Below are positions 53,063-62,344 of a DNA stretch of 64,000 bases, piece by piece. The first letter of the stretch is position 1; each line of letters opens with the position of its first letter. The notes beneath the pieces were generated by a model. The model was not told where the DNA came from, did no database searches, and worked only from the letters and a program-made list of their open reading frames with translations. The translations under genes and the position numbers were made by a program. The stretch comes from Clostridia bacterium (GTDB lineage Bacteria > Bacillota > Clostridia > Christensenellales > Borkfalkiaceae), in the NCBI GenBank assembly GCA_017621155.1, contig JAGATP010000057.1, positions 21,540 through 85,539 of the forward strand. Direction: 5' to 3'.

Positions 53063-53142
53063 AATGGAAAATTTTTAGCCAAAATGAAATGACACGAAAC
53101 AATAATATTTATCCAAAACCCGCTCTCTTCCGGGTCAAGCCC

Positions 53143-53172
53143 CAAAAAAAGACCTCGGAAAAATTTCCGAGG
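53143..53172 (-). terminator. Terminator of the aldo/keto reductase gene
   Basis: CCTCGGAAA (53153-53161) pairs with TTTCCGAGG (53164-53172); seven T follow on the minus strand. Confidence 0.85.
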
Positions 53173-53178
53173 CTACTT

Positions 53179-54135
53179 TTAATCTTCCAGATTGAGATAC
53201 GCCCTCTCTTCGGCGGTCAGCTTGATCGCGAGGGAATCGATGCTCATCTTCATCGTGGAAACCCTGCTGTTGCCGATAATGGCAAAGGTATTCATGGGGC
53301 TTTCCAAAACCCAGGCAAGGGCGATCTGCGACACCGCGCAGCCCTTTTCCTTCGCGAGGCGCTCCGCCCTTTTCAGGCGCTCTCTGTTTTTCTCCGTCGC
53401 AAACGTCCGACGCATATCGAAGGACACGTTTTTGACCGTCCTTTGATAGTCGTCGCTCTTGATTCTGCCCGTCATAAAGCCGCCCGCAAGAGGAGAAAAA
53501 GCGACGAGCGGGAATCCCGTCTTTTCGTACCATGCGCGCTCTTCCATGTGGGCTTCCCCCGTAAGGGTGGTACAGCCGATCCACGCCCAGCGGTTGACTT
53601 CCGCGAGGGAATAGTGCGGCTCGGAGATGCGCATCGGGGATAAGCCGTGCTTATAGGCGTACTCGTTCGCCTCTTCGAATCTTCGGTACGACCAATTCGA
53701 CCCGCCGAAAATTTTAAGCAGTCCCTTCGCCTGAAACTCGTTGAGCAAATCCACAATCGGCGCGACGGGCGTTTTCTCGTTGTCCCGATGCAGGATATAA
53801 ATGTCGATGCAGTCCGTTCTGAGCGCGCGAAGAGAGGCTTCGAAATCCTTTCGGATGCACTTTACGTTGACGCGGTTGTTGCCGAGCATTCCGTGCAGCG
53901 CGCCCTTCGTCTGAATGAGAATGCGATCGCGGACGCCGCGGCGATCCGCCCAATCGGCGAGCACTTCTTCGCTCTTGCCATAGCCTCTTGCCGTGTCGAA
54001 CGTATTGATGCCGAATGAAAGCGCCGCGTCGAGAATCTCGTCGCAATTTTCCCCCTTTCTCATGCCCGAGGACGAACCGCCCATGACAATTCTGGAAAGA
54101 GGAGTTTCCAACCCTTCGATTTTTCTGTATTCCAT
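53179..54135 (-). CDS. Aldo/keto reductase
   Basis: 318 residues. NADPH-dependent TIM-barrel oxidoreductase: FDTARGYGKSEE carries the catalytic Asp/Tyr, IQTKGALHG the Lys, and ILHRDNEKTP the His-type residue. AIIGNSRVSTMKMS fits the cofactor-binding end. Close in type to the YdhF/YccK-like general aldo/keto reductases. ATG 54135 follows GGAGAAAG. Monocistronic, downstream of nothing on its strand within 180 nt. Confidence 0.92.
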   Translation of the reverse strand: MEYRKIEGLETPLSRIVMGGSSSGMRKGENCDEILDAALSFGINTFDTARGYGKSEEVLADWADRRGVRDRILIQTKGALHGMLGNNRVNVKCIRKDFEASLRALRTDCIDIYILHRDNEKTPVAPIVDLLNEFQAKGLLKIFGGSNWSYRRFEEANEYAYKHGLSPMRISEPHYSLAEVNRWAWIGCTTLTGEAHMEERAWYEKTGFPLVAFSPLAGGFMTGRIKSDDYQRTVKNVSFDMRRTFATEKNRERLKRAERLAKEKGCAVSQIALAWVLESPMNTFAIIGNSRVSTMKMSIDSLAIKLTAEERAYLNLED

Positions 54136-54154
54136 TGTCTTTCTCCTTTTTTCA

Positions 54155-54183
54155 ATCATATCACAAAACGAGGGAAAAAACAA
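54155..54183 (-). promoter_or_regulatory. Aldo/keto reductase promoter
   Basis: Minus strand -35 TTGTTT (54178-54183), 17-nt spacer, -10 TATGAT (54155-54160). Confidence 0.6.
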
Positions 54184-54237
54184 GATTTTTACGTAAATTG
54201 CAGCTTTTTCAACCTAACTTTTTCAAAAAGGGCGTAT

Positions 54238-54269
54238 AAAACGCCGAAATCATACGACTTCGGCGTTTT
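54238..54269 (-). terminator. Terminator of lipoprotein hydrolase (repeat copy 1)
   Basis: ACGCCGAA (54241-54248) pairs with TTCGGCGT (54259-54266), flanked by A and T runs. The same 26-bp hairpin with one loop change is found at 55291-55322. Confidence 0.85.
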
Positions 54270-54315
54270 TTCGAACATTAAAATGATGACGACGGAGTTC
54301 CCTTCCGACCCATGA

Positions 54316-55191
54316 TTACTTTGCCGCTTCCTTTAAGAATGCAAAGAGTTCGGGATAATATTTTTTAAGCGTTTTTCTCGTCATCCCGTGACCACCCTTT
54401 TTCACAACGATAAGCTTAGCGTTGGGAAACACCTGTACGGCGTGTTGCGAATATGACACATCCACCATGGTATCGGCATCACCGTGCAACAGCATTACGG
54501 GCATTTTGCAGGCTTTCATCATTTCATCTTCCTTTCCGTAATACTGTTCGCAGCTGGCAACGTAGTTTTCGCGCTTCGTGAGCGCATTGCCTTCATGTGC
54601 CGATTTGGGAATACTGATTCCGGGATAGAAGAGCATCAATCCTGCAAATTTGTCGGGGTATTTGCTTGCTTCGATGATGGAAATAAATCCCCCTTGACTT
54701 TCACCGTATAAAAAAATCTTATTCGTATCGACAAAGGGCATTTCGCTTAAGTAGGCAATAACCTCTTCCAGGTCATCCACTTCGGTATCGATGGTCATCG
54801 TGGAGTTGAAATCGCCATCACTCTTGGACTCGCCGCCTCCGCCGCAGAAGTCAAAGGCATAGCAAGCAAAGCCTTCACTGGCAAAGTAGTACGCCTTGTC
54901 ACGCGGCTGCGTGTAGGAACTGCCGTAGCCGTGACACATAACGATGGTAGGAAGCTTTTCATCCTCCTTACGATCCTTCGGCAACACCAAAGCGCCGAAG
55001 ATATTCTGTCCCTTGGAGGTCGTAAACGTGCCCTCTGTCATATCACAGAGGTCTTCCGGCGTATCCGTAAGCGCAGCGCTAGGATCGGTGGTTGGACTAC
55101 TCGTGGCGGGATTTTTTCCGCACGCAGTAGCCATACTCAGTAAACTTATTGCTATAATCGCACAACAGAACAAGGATAAAAATTTTTTCAT
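54316..55191 (-). CDS. Lipoprotein alpha/beta hydrolase
   Basis: 291 residues. Signal peptide with lipobox MATAC (Cys24), a Ser/Thr/Pro linker, then an alpha/beta hydrolase of the dienelactone-hydrolase/peptidase S9-like group. Nucleophile GESQGG (Ser165), acid in HGDADTMVD, His in KKGGHGM. Oxyanion HGYGSS. Probably a surface esterase, for example removing acyl groups from plant glycans; the substrate is not shown. GGAG before ATG 55191. Confidence 0.88.
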   Translation of the reverse strand: MKKFLSLFCCAIIAISLLSMATACGKNPATSSPTTDPSAALTDTPEDLCDMTEGTFTTSKGQNIFGALVLPKDRKEDEKLPTIVMCHGYGSSYTQPRDKAYYFASEGFACYAFDFCGGGGESKSDGDFNSTMTIDTEVDDLEEVIAYLSEMPFVDTNKIFLYGESQGGFISIIEASKYPDKFAGLMLFYPGISIPKSAHEGNALTKRENYVASCEQYYGKEDEMMKACKMPVMLLHGDADTMVDVSYSQHAVQVFPNAKLIVVKKGGHGMTRKTLKKYYPELFAFLKEAAK

Positions 55192-55290
55192 AATGTTTCA
55201 ACTCCTTTTTTCATTCTATCGATTATAGCATAAGAGGAAAAAAATACAAAAAAACTGCATAAATTGTATCATTTTCTGCGTATATTTACA

Positions 55291-55322
55291 AAAACGCCGA
55301 AATCATGCGACTTCGGCGTTTT
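55291..55322 (-). terminator. Terminator of system C (repeat copy 2)
   Basis: AAAACGCCGAA (55291-55301) pairs with TTCGGCGTTTT (55312-55322). Follows the kinase stop at 55330. Confidence 0.85.
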
Positions 55323-55329
55323 TAAGAAT

Positions 55330-56649
55330 TTAGATAATAATATCGACGGAATACACGCCGTCTTCCCACGACATCTTGACGGCGCCGTTGTACTTCTCGA
55401 TCAGATAGCGAATCGAACGCACGCCGATGCCGTGATAGCGGGTATCGTTTTTCGTCGTGACGGGAAGCCCGTTTTCAAATTCGGGAGACACCGTACAGGC
55501 GTTGTGAATGTGGATGAACAGAAACTGCCGTTCCTTGTGGACGTTGAGGCTGATGACCCTCTTTTCCTCCGCTTCTTTGAGGACGCATTCGATCGCATTG
55601 TCGATGAGGTTTCCAAAGAGGGAGGAAATATCCGTCGATTGCAGCACGGAGAGCGCTTCCCCGTCCACCATATAGGTGAACTGAATGTTATTCTTGATGA
55701 GAAGCGGCCAGATGTTCATGATAATGATATCGAAGACTTCGTTGCCCGTTTTTACCATCGAATCGTAGATTGCAAAGGATTCGTAGATCTCGTCGACCAC
55801 CTCCTTCGTCGCCTCTCCGCCGTTGTTCTCGATGCAATGGAGCTGATATTTGAGATCATGCACCTTAATATTGATCAGATCGACCGTGCTCTTGCTGAGC
55901 TCGTGCTTCTTTGCTTCGTCTTTGAGGAGCTGTTCGAGGGCGAGGTTATCTTCTAAAAGGCTGCTCTCGCGGAAGATACCGAGCTGCATCAAAAGGCAGA
56001 GCATACAGGCAAAAATCGCATAGAGTCCGCAGATCACCGTGGACGTGAAATGGTTGACCGTTTCGCCGAAACCGTAAAGTCGGAATACGCTGAGAATGAT
56101 ACAGATGAAGCTGTTCACCATCGAAAGAACCAAAATCCGATTGTCATGGGTGTTCATTCTGTTCTTCTTACGAAAGGGATACGCGATGAAGCGATACAAG
56201 AGGACGACGATGATCCCCTTCAAAAGGACGAAAAGGACGATCCGATCCACCGCGAGCGGGATCGCGAAAAACAGTTCGAGCACAAAACGGACGATCCCGA
56301 CAAAGGCGTTGGACATATGCTCCATGCAATAGCCTGCCGTCGCATAGAAAAATGCCGTTCTCAGATCGACCTTCCAGCAAAAGAGAATGAGCGGAATGGA
56401 GAGGAAAAACACGACCGTAAAGAAGATCAAGGTTGAAAGCGTATCATAAAGCTCGAAGCCGGTAAAGAGCACAGACAGCCATTCCGCAACCACGCCGAGT
56501 CCGAAGCAGACGGCGTAAAAGAGCGCGGAGGACAAAACGAAGCGAAGCGCAAAGCGTTTTTTCTTCGGACAGGGCAAGAGCAACAAAAACTCTGACTCGA
56601 GCAAGATCGTGATGTATAATATTACTGAAATCGAAATCCAAAACTTCAT
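55330..56649 (-). CDS. AgrC-like GHKL sensor histidine kinase (system C)
   Basis: 439 residues. Six to seven TM helices (about 5-25, 38-62, 70-92, 97-130, 136-158, 172-192, 203-225), then linker, His264 in IKVHDLKYQL, N-box GNLIDNAIECV and GIGVRS glycine motif. Same class as systems A and B. GGAGGG inside the regulator's end serves as ribosome site, 6 nt between genes. Downstream of, and on the same strand as, the second GH3 cassette. Confidence 0.9.
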   Translation of the reverse strand: MKFWISISVILYITILLESEFLLLLPCPKKKRFALRFVLSSALFYAVCFGLGVVAEWLSVLFTGFELYDTLSTLIFFTVVFFLSIPLILFCWKVDLRTAFFYATAGYCMEHMSNAFVGIVRFVLELFFAIPLAVDRIVLFVLLKGIIVVLLYRFIAYPFRKKNRMNTHDNRILVLSMVNSFICIILSVFRLYGFGETVNHFTSTVICGLYAIFACMLCLLMQLGIFRESSLLEDNLALEQLLKDEAKKHELSKSTVDLINIKVHDLKYQLHCIENNGGEATKEVVDEIYESFAIYDSMVKTGNEVFDIIIMNIWPLLIKNNIQFTYMVDGEALSVLQSTDISSLFGNLIDNAIECVLKEAEEKRVISLNVHKERQFLFIHIHNACTVSPEFENGLPVTTKNDTRYHGIGVRSIRYLIEKYNGAVKMSWEDGVYSVDIII

Positions 56650-56655
56650 CTCGCA

Positions 56656-57357
56656 TTACCCTCCATAGTACTCTGCAAGTTCGATCATAAATTTTTTCTT
56701 GCGCTGACGGGCAAGCGGCAATTCGAATCCGCCGACAAACACGGACGTATGCGTCACCTTTTCGACGTATCCCAGATTGACGAGGCAACCGCTGATACAG
56801 CGGGAGAAACACCTTTCGGGCAACAACTCCTCCACCTCCTTCAGCGCGCCCCGAGTCTGATATTCCCCTTCCGTCGTGTGATAGACGAGATAATTGGACA
56901 CCTTTTCGACGAAAGAAAAATCGCCGACCGAAATTCGCACCACTTCCGTTGACGACAAATTGAGCAAAAGATACTTCTCCGTCCGCTTCCGCAGCATGAC
57001 CGCCGCCCGCTTTAACCGATCGACGACGCCGTAATAGGAGATGGGCTTGATCACGTAGTCGAGCGCATTGACGAGATACCCCTTGAGCGCAAACTGCGCG
57101 TGATTGGTCACGAACACGATACAGACGCCCGTGTCCGTCTCCCTCAGTTTTTTTGCGACGTCAATGCCGTTCATGATGGGCATTTCGACGTCGAGAAACA
57201 CCACGTCGGTGTCCGCAGAATAGTGCTCCAAAAAGCTCATGCCGTTTTTAAACGACCGAACGGACATCTGCACCCCGCTCTCTTTTGCGTATCGTTCCAC
57301 AAGCCCCTTCAATCGCTCTGCATCGGACGCGTTGTCGTCTACAATATCGATTGTCAT
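56656..57357 (-). CDS. LytTR family response regulator (system C)
   Basis: 233 residues. Receiver with IVDDN, Asp56 (FLDVEMP) and VIKP lysine; LytTR domain from about residue 135 (SRCISGCLVNLGYVEKV, FELPLARQRKK). First gene of the RR-HK operon. Located 112 nt after the second GH3 cassette, the probable target or genetic partner. Confidence 0.92.
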   Translation of the reverse strand: MTIDIVDDNASDAERLKGLVERYAKESGVQMSVRSFKNGMSFLEHYSADTDVVFLDVEMPIMNGIDVAKKLRETDTGVCIVFVTNHAQFALKGYLVNALDYVIKPISYYGVVDRLKRAAVMLRKRTEKYLLLNLSSTEVVRISVGDFSFVEKVSNYLVYHTTEGEYQTRGALKEVEELLPERCFSRCISGCLVNLGYVEKVTHTSVFVGGFELPLARQRKKKFMIELAEYYGG

Positions 57358-57386
57358 AAAATCCCCCTTAAATTCCTCTTTTTGGT

Positions 57387-57415
57387 ATTATAACATACCT
57401 TTCCCCCGTTTTCAA
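57387..57415 (-). promoter_or_regulatory. Promoter of system C
   Basis: Minus strand -35 TTGAAA (57410-57415), 17-nt spacer, -10 TATAAT (57387-57392). No obvious direct repeat upstream. Confidence 0.75.
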
Positions 57416-57428
57416 GACCTCAAGCACG

Positions 57429-57457
57429 AAAAGACCAACCGTTTGGGCTGATCTTTT
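57429..57457 (-). terminator. Probable terminator of the second GH3 cassette
   Basis: Imperfect hairpin (AAAGACCAACC with GGCTGATCTTT, two mismatches) with TCTTTTC after it on the minus strand. Confidence 0.4.
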
Positions 57458-57469
57458 TCGCAAAAAAAC

Positions 57470-58102
57470 TCATGCTTTTCTCGATTTGAGGAAAAGGAAG
57501 GTATTTAAAATGCAAAGTGCAAGCGAAAATGCGATCTCGATTGCAAATTTAATTCCGCCGTACGCCATGAAGTCGTAAGTACGGAATCCGAACGGCTGAA
57601 CCTTCGACGCCATCGAGATGACGATAATTCCGAACCAGATCACGATCAAGCCTTCGATCACCGCACAGACGATGGGAAGGATTTTGCCGATTTTTTCAAA
57701 GACGGCAATCTTGGTGCATTTTACGAGAAGATAATCGACAGCCATCGCCAAAAGGCTTAAGAACATCAGGACGGTGAGAATCATCGTAACCACGCCGAGC
57801 GCGTCCGCCGCCGCATTTGCCTCCGTCACCCCCATCACGACGCGCCATTGCGCGGAAAAAAGCTGCGCGGGAATGAACGTTCCGCCGTCCATATGCGTGA
57901 GCGTATACCCAAGTCCGAACAGGAACGTCGCCTGCGACGAACCGTTGTTTGCTCCCGATACGCTGACGCCCCCGTACTGCATGAAGTGCATCGCACCGCT
58001 GCCGAGCGCGTCCCAGATAATGATCGGGAAGAAGAGAGCGAATACGAGGGCAACGATCGACACGACCATTGCCGCCGTAAGCAGTTTACCATTCTGTTTC
58101 AT
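57470..58102 (-). CDS. Four-helix membrane protein of unknown function
   Basis: 210 residues. TM helices at about 9-32, 98-124, 136-158 and 178-202; a Gly-rich extracellular loop (about 35-85, GGVSVSGANNGSSQ) lies between helices 1 and 2. ATG 58102 is preceded by AAGGA; a GTG seven codons earlier is weaker. Third gene of the second GH3 cassette and the positional counterpart of the 133-residue 4-TM protein in the first, though sequence similarity is not evident by eye. Confidence 0.75.
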   Translation of the reverse strand: MKQNGKLLTAAMVVSIVALVFALFFPIIIWDALGSGAMHFMQYGGVSVSGANNGSSQATFLFGLGYTLTHMDGGTFIPAQLFSAQWRVVMGVTEANAAADALGVVTMILTVLMFLSLLAMAVDYLLVKCTKIAVFEKIGKILPIVCAVIEGLIVIWFGIIVISMASKVQPFGFRTYDFMAYGGIKFAIEIAFSLALCILNTFLFLKSRKA

Positions 58103-58165
58103 GTTAAAATCCTTTTCCGACACGAGGTTGCCGCTTTTTTACGGCAACCTCTGCCAAATCGTTAT

Positions 58166-59164
58166 TTAGACTGCTTCCCAGACGCCTTCGATGTAGATGT
58201 CTGCGGAAGTCATGATGTACGTCTCTCCCGGGTTGAGGTGATTGAGCTCACCGTCGCTCTGGAAGATCTGTCCGTCGAGAATCTGCCAATACTTGAACTT
58301 GTAGCCCTCTCTCGTGTAAGCAGGCTGAGGAAGCACATACGCCTCGCCGTCCCTTAAGGTTACGGGCGCCATTTCGCCGACCGTATCCTGCGGGTTGGGA
58401 ATGAAACTTCCGAACATGAACTTCGAAGCGACGCCCCGGAAGCTGATCGTAAAGTAAGGAACTTCGGGAAGAGGAATCGAAGTATTGTGAGACTTGTTCC
58501 ACCCGTCGATCAAAGTATACATCGATACGTGATTCTTATGATGCTTCATGGAGTTCGCGCTGTCGCCGGGATGAGAAAGGGTGAAGTCGAACGTCCTGTC
58601 GCTCTTGGTGATTGCCACCTTTTCATTCTTGACGACGCCGTCCTGTTCTACGAGGATCATATCGAGATCGCCCGCATTCGTGATCGAATACGTTCCCTTA
58701 AAATGCCCTTCGATTGCGCCGCCGTAAGCATCCGCCGTCCACGTTCCGTCCGAATAGAAGACCGTGTTCGCGGGGGTAGGCCCGATGAAACGTCCTTGAG
58801 ACATGGAGATCGTTCCGGGGTTTTCGCAGTTTGCCGTAATCAATTCATAGCCCTTGAAGACTGCCGTGAGCGTTACGGAATCCGAGCCGATGTTGAAGGT
58901 CGATCCTGCGGGATAAATCTTACCGGTCGCATCCTCCCAACCTGCGAATTTAAGATAGGACTCCACTTTGACGTCCGAAAGATCGGGCAGCGTGACCTGA
59001 CCGTATTCTTCCGTCTTGACGGCTGCGGGGGCACTCCCCGTATACCCTTCCGGAAGGGCGAAGGAAACGCTGAGTCCGCCGCCGCAAGCGGTGAAGGTTG
59101 CGAGCGCCGCGCTCATCATACCGACTGCAAGCGCAGAGGCAATCCATTTTTTCATCGATTTCAT
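58166..59164 (-). CDS. Lipoprotein with InlB-type beta repeats, unknown function
   Basis: 332 residues. Lipobox FTACG (Cys27). A Listeria-Bacteroides (InlB B) repeat-like segment (about 33-105; FAGWEDATGKIYPAGSTF, VTLTAVF) is followed by a beta-rich middle with DGTW and KGTYSITN turns. A second repeat-like part (about 270-332; YKFKYWQILDGQIF, GVWEAV) closes the protein. Such repeats are surface adhesion or spacing modules. It starts 4 nt after the GH3 gene of the same operon. Confidence 0.82.
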   Translation of the reverse strand: MKSMKKWIASALAVGMMSAALATFTACGGGLSVSFALPEGYTGSAPAAVKTEEYGQVTLPDLSDVKVESYLKFAGWEDATGKIYPAGSTFNIGSDSVTLTAVFKGYELITANCENPGTISMSQGRFIGPTPANTVFYSDGTWTADAYGGAIEGHFKGTYSITNAGDLDMILVEQDGVVKNEKVAITKSDRTFDFTLSHPGDSANSMKHHKNHVSMYTLIDGWNKSHNTSIPLPEVPYFTISFRGVASKFMFGSFIPNPQDTVGEMAPVTLRDGEAYVLPQPAYTREGYKFKYWQILDGQIFQSDGELNHLNPGETYIMTSADIYIEGVWEAV

Positions 59165-59168
59165 ATCG

Positions 59169-62087
59169 TTAGTCCTCCTTTTGTTTTTTCTTGAGAATGA
59201 TCGAGTAAACCAATCCCGCTGCGGACGCGGCAGTCAGAACGGCAAAGACGCTGATTGCGCTGATGAGTGCGACCTGCCACCAAGGCGTGATGGGAACAAT
59301 TCTCGTCGAAGAGGAAAGTCCGTTGATGGAGGCGTTTCTGGACGCTCCGTAAAGCATTCTGTGCGCTGCTTCCACCAAAGCGGTTACAAAGACGGGATCG
59401 TTGCGATATTCATCGGTCATGATGAGTCCGTAGCAATGGCTGTCCGCATGCGTTGCGAGCCACATCGTCGTTCCGCCGTAGATGAGTCCGTCAATGGGAT
59501 CCTGCAAATCTTCCTCGTAAAGGTCGGTTACGATGTTGCCCATGAAGCCGCACTCGCCGTAGAGGAATCCGTTCTGTGCGCCGGGATGCTCGCCGGGCCA
59601 CAACATGCCGATTCGGTTGAAGGAGTTCATGAAGCCCATGCCACCCCCGAAGGTAACGGTGTATTCAAACGCGGGGAGATAGGTCTCTCTGAGCGTCTGC
59701 TCGTTTGCCCACGTTGCGATGCCGTGACGCTCGTCTTCCTGATCGTTGAGGAAGTAGTGCTTACAGAAGCAGACGCTTCCCTTTTCGGTCATGCCCTTGA
59801 CGGCAAGTCCGCAAGCCATACCCGTCGTAAACGCGTCTTCGGAGAAGTACTCGCCGTTTCTTCCCGAATAAGGAGAGCGATGGATGTTGGGGCTGAAGCC
59901 GTAAAGTCCGATCGCCTTCACGTCTGCGGAGGAAGCGTGGAGATTCTGTTCACCCTGCTGGAAGCCGACCGCATACTGAAGTTCCTGATTGAAGGTTGCC
60001 GCACGCAGATCGCCGGAGGTAAAGGTGATACCGGAAATTTCGGGATTCGCCTTGAAGGGATTGCCGCGTCCCATGGAGGAGTCCATATCGGAGTTACGAA
60101 GCTTGCCGACGGAAGCGACTGCGTCCGAACCGTACCAACAGTTCATGACGAGCTTTGCGGTCTCTTCATAGGACATCTGCTGAAGGAGCTTCGTCCAAAG
60201 AGGATCGGTGTATTCGGTGTCCTTGAAGGAGACGAGAGAAAGTCCGTTCGAAATGTTGAACTTGGGCATCTCGACGTTCGCATTCGGATCTCTCTTGTAG
60301 GTAATCGGTCTTGCCTGATTGACCATTTCCGTATTGTACTTGACGATATACGCTTTGGTGGGAAGCGTACCCATCCAATCGTTGCGGGAAACATAGGTGA
60401 TCTTGTTGTCCTTGCTTGCGTAGGCGTCTCTGTTGAGATCGACGGAATCGAAGAGGTTGGTGACTTCGGTGTCGTTTGCATAGGACTTCGAATAAATCTC
60501 CTTGTCGAGCTTGTCTACGCTGTAAGCGTAAACGGTGGAATCGTCGCCGCCGACGTTATAGCCCTTCTTCGTGAGGATGTTGTTGACTGCTTCGTGGGAA
60601 GAACCTGCCGCCGTGAAGTAGTAAACGCCGCTGTCAAGCACGTAGGTCTGCGCGTTGTTCGAATCGTAGGTACGGAGCTGCCATGCGGGAACTTCGACCG
60701 TAACGGTCTCAGTAGCACCGGGAGCGAGGTTGGAAGTCTTGGTATAGCCGACGAGGTTGACGGACGCTTGCTCCATACCGTTCTTCTTGGCATAATCGGT
60801 GTAAGGCTTCTGCAAGTAAATGAGGACGGAGTTCTTGCCCGCGACTTTGCCTTCGTTTTTAACGTCAACGGTAATTTCGAAGTTTTCGCCGTTCTTGACG
60901 ACCTTGTAGTTGCTGTAGGAGAAGGTGGAGTAGGAAAGACCGTATCCGAAGGGATAAGCCACGACGTCTTCGTACTTGAAGTCCCCTGCGTTGCCCGTAG
61001 ACATAACTTTATCTTCGTATCTCGTCTCATAGTACTTATAGCCGAGGTAGATGCCCTCCTGATAGACGACGCTGTCGTACCAGAAGTTGCCCTGCGGGTT
61101 GTTGTTGTACTTGTAATTCTCCGTCTTGACCTCGTTGACGAGCGCTTCGGAAACGCCGGAGAGATCGCCCGTGACGTTGCCGTAGTTCATCATGACGGGG
61201 TTTTTCATGTTGTCCTGCCAGATGGTATCGACGAGCCTTCCGGAGAAGTTCGCGTCTCCCTTCATGAGATCGACGAGCGCCTGAACGCCGTATTCCTGAT
61301 TTGCCTGCCCCGTCCAGAGGCATGCGTCGATGCCGAAACGGGCGTCGTTGATGAAGTCGCCGTGAACCATGTTGCTCGTATTGATGATGACGACGATCTT
61401 CTTGATCTTGCCTGCATCCTTCAAAGCCTTGACGCCTTCGAACATCGCCTCTTCACCGGGCGTAATGTCGAGATAGTCTCCGTTCTTCGCATCCGTCGCC
61501 TTATTGATGGAATAGCCGGGATGCGCGCAGTCCGTACCTTCTCCCGCGCGTCTCTGAAGGGTAACGAGCGCGACGTCCGCCTCTACCTTCAGGGAATCGT
61601 CGAAGTTGGTCGGAATGCCGACGGTCGTTCTTGCCGTAGCCTTCAAGCCCTTGTAGTAATCCCACGTCGTGCCGTTTACTTCATAGCCTGCCTTCGTGAG
61701 ACAGTCCTTCAAAGAAGTCATCTGAAGGTTTGCCGCGTTGCCGTAAATTGCGATCTTCTTGTCGGAAGAAGCGAAGGGAAGCGCCTCTTTTTCGTTCTTC
61801 AAGAGGACGGAGCCCTCTTCTACCAGATTGTGGTAGACCTCTTTGGACTTCTCGACGAGTTTCGTTTCCCCTTCCTTCGTGTAGGCAAACGCGCTCTTAA
61901 AGTACTCGGTGTCTACGCTCTCCGCATTTTCATCCTTCTCAATCTTAGAAGTTGCGGCTCCCAACAATGAGTTCACAGCCGGCTCGAAGTACATCGCGAC
62001 GGAATTTCCGATCGTCGTTGCAACGAGCAACATCGCGAAAACACCGGTCAGCACTGCCCAAGGGGCTGTCTTATGGAATAGCTTCAT
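59169..62087 (-). CDS. GH3 beta-glucosidase-like enzyme, domain-swapped and anchored at both ends (second copy)
   Basis: 972 residues. Signal anchor (about 9-33), GH3 sandwich (about 88-390; EEGSVLLKNE, EGIYLGYKYYETRYED, FGYGLSYSTF), Fn3-like part (about 395-500), then the TIM barrel. Candidate nucleophile is Asp855 in GFMGNIVTD; KHYFLNDQED binds substrate. A C-terminal TM helix (about 938-963) ends KKKQKED. The last about 50 residues align with the first GH3 (SSST..IV...PWW..AL), showing a shared anchor. AGGAGGT before ATG 62087. AraC regulator upstream. Confidence 0.92.
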   Translation of the reverse strand: MKLFHKTAPWAVLTGVFAMLLVATTIGNSVAMYFEPAVNSLLGAATSKIEKDENAESVDTEYFKSAFAYTKEGETKLVEKSKEVYHNLVEEGSVLLKNEKEALPFASSDKKIAIYGNAANLQMTSLKDCLTKAGYEVNGTTWDYYKGLKATARTTVGIPTNFDDSLKVEADVALVTLQRRAGEGTDCAHPGYSINKATDAKNGDYLDITPGEEAMFEGVKALKDAGKIKKIVVIINTSNMVHGDFINDARFGIDACLWTGQANQEYGVQALVDLMKGDANFSGRLVDTIWQDNMKNPVMMNYGNVTGDLSGVSEALVNEVKTENYKYNNNPQGNFWYDSVVYQEGIYLGYKYYETRYEDKVMSTGNAGDFKYEDVVAYPFGYGLSYSTFSYSNYKVVKNGENFEITVDVKNEGKVAGKNSVLIYLQKPYTDYAKKNGMEQASVNLVGYTKTSNLAPGATETVTVEVPAWQLRTYDSNNAQTYVLDSGVYYFTAAGSSHEAVNNILTKKGYNVGGDDSTVYAYSVDKLDKEIYSKSYANDTEVTNLFDSVDLNRDAYASKDNKITYVSRNDWMGTLPTKAYIVKYNTEMVNQARPITYKRDPNANVEMPKFNISNGLSLVSFKDTEYTDPLWTKLLQQMSYEETAKLVMNCWYGSDAVASVGKLRNSDMDSSMGRGNPFKANPEISGITFTSGDLRAATFNQELQYAVGFQQGEQNLHASSADVKAIGLYGFSPNIHRSPYSGRNGEYFSEDAFTTGMACGLAVKGMTEKGSVCFCKHYFLNDQEDERHGIATWANEQTLRETYLPAFEYTVTFGGGMGFMNSFNRIGMLWPGEHPGAQNGFLYGECGFMGNIVTDLYEEDLQDPIDGLIYGGTTMWLATHADSHCYGLIMTDEYRNDPVFVTALVEAAHRMLYGASRNASINGLSSSTRIVPITPWWQVALISAISVFAVLTAASAAGLVYSIILKKKQKED

Positions 62088-62149
62088 GTTACCTCCTTAC
62101 GTCGCCATTGCGACCTATTTTTCTATATCCCCTTTTCGGATATGACACC

Positions 62150-62176
62150 ATTCTATCACAATTTTTTCACATTGTG
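62150..62176 (-). promoter_or_regulatory. Candidate promoter/operator of the second GH3 cassette
   Basis: -10-like TAGAAT (62150-62155, minus strand) without a good -35. Next to it, CACAAT-N8-ATTGTG (62157-62176) is an inverted repeat where the -35 should be. This fits an activator-dependent promoter, with the adjacent AraC protein a candidate. Confidence 0.4.
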
Positions 62177-62236
62177 TGCATTTCGCTTTTGGATGACAAA
62201 TTATGATTGCAATTTGAACGGAATGGCATTTTATCA

Positions 62237-62271
62237 CAAAAAAAAGGCATTTCGTCACAGGGCGAAATGCC
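62237..62271 (-). terminator. Terminator of the AraC-family gene
   Basis: GGCATTTCG (62246-62254) pairs with CGAAATGCC (62263-62271); nine T follow on the minus strand. Confidence 0.85.
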
Positions 62272-62344
62272 GAACGGAATATGCTCTACTTCTTTTTTAT
62301 ATTTCACCACAGAACAAAACGTCGCGGAGGCAAAAAAAGCCTCG

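Noticed and set aside
59016..61970. A 984-codon open frame on the plus strand opposite the second GH3 gene; similar long frames at 89-1096 and 10057-12159
   Set aside because: The minus strand encodes proteins with clear signal anchors, GH3 or lipase motifs and ribosome sites. The plus frames are low-complexity, Arg/Val/His-rich mirror readings.
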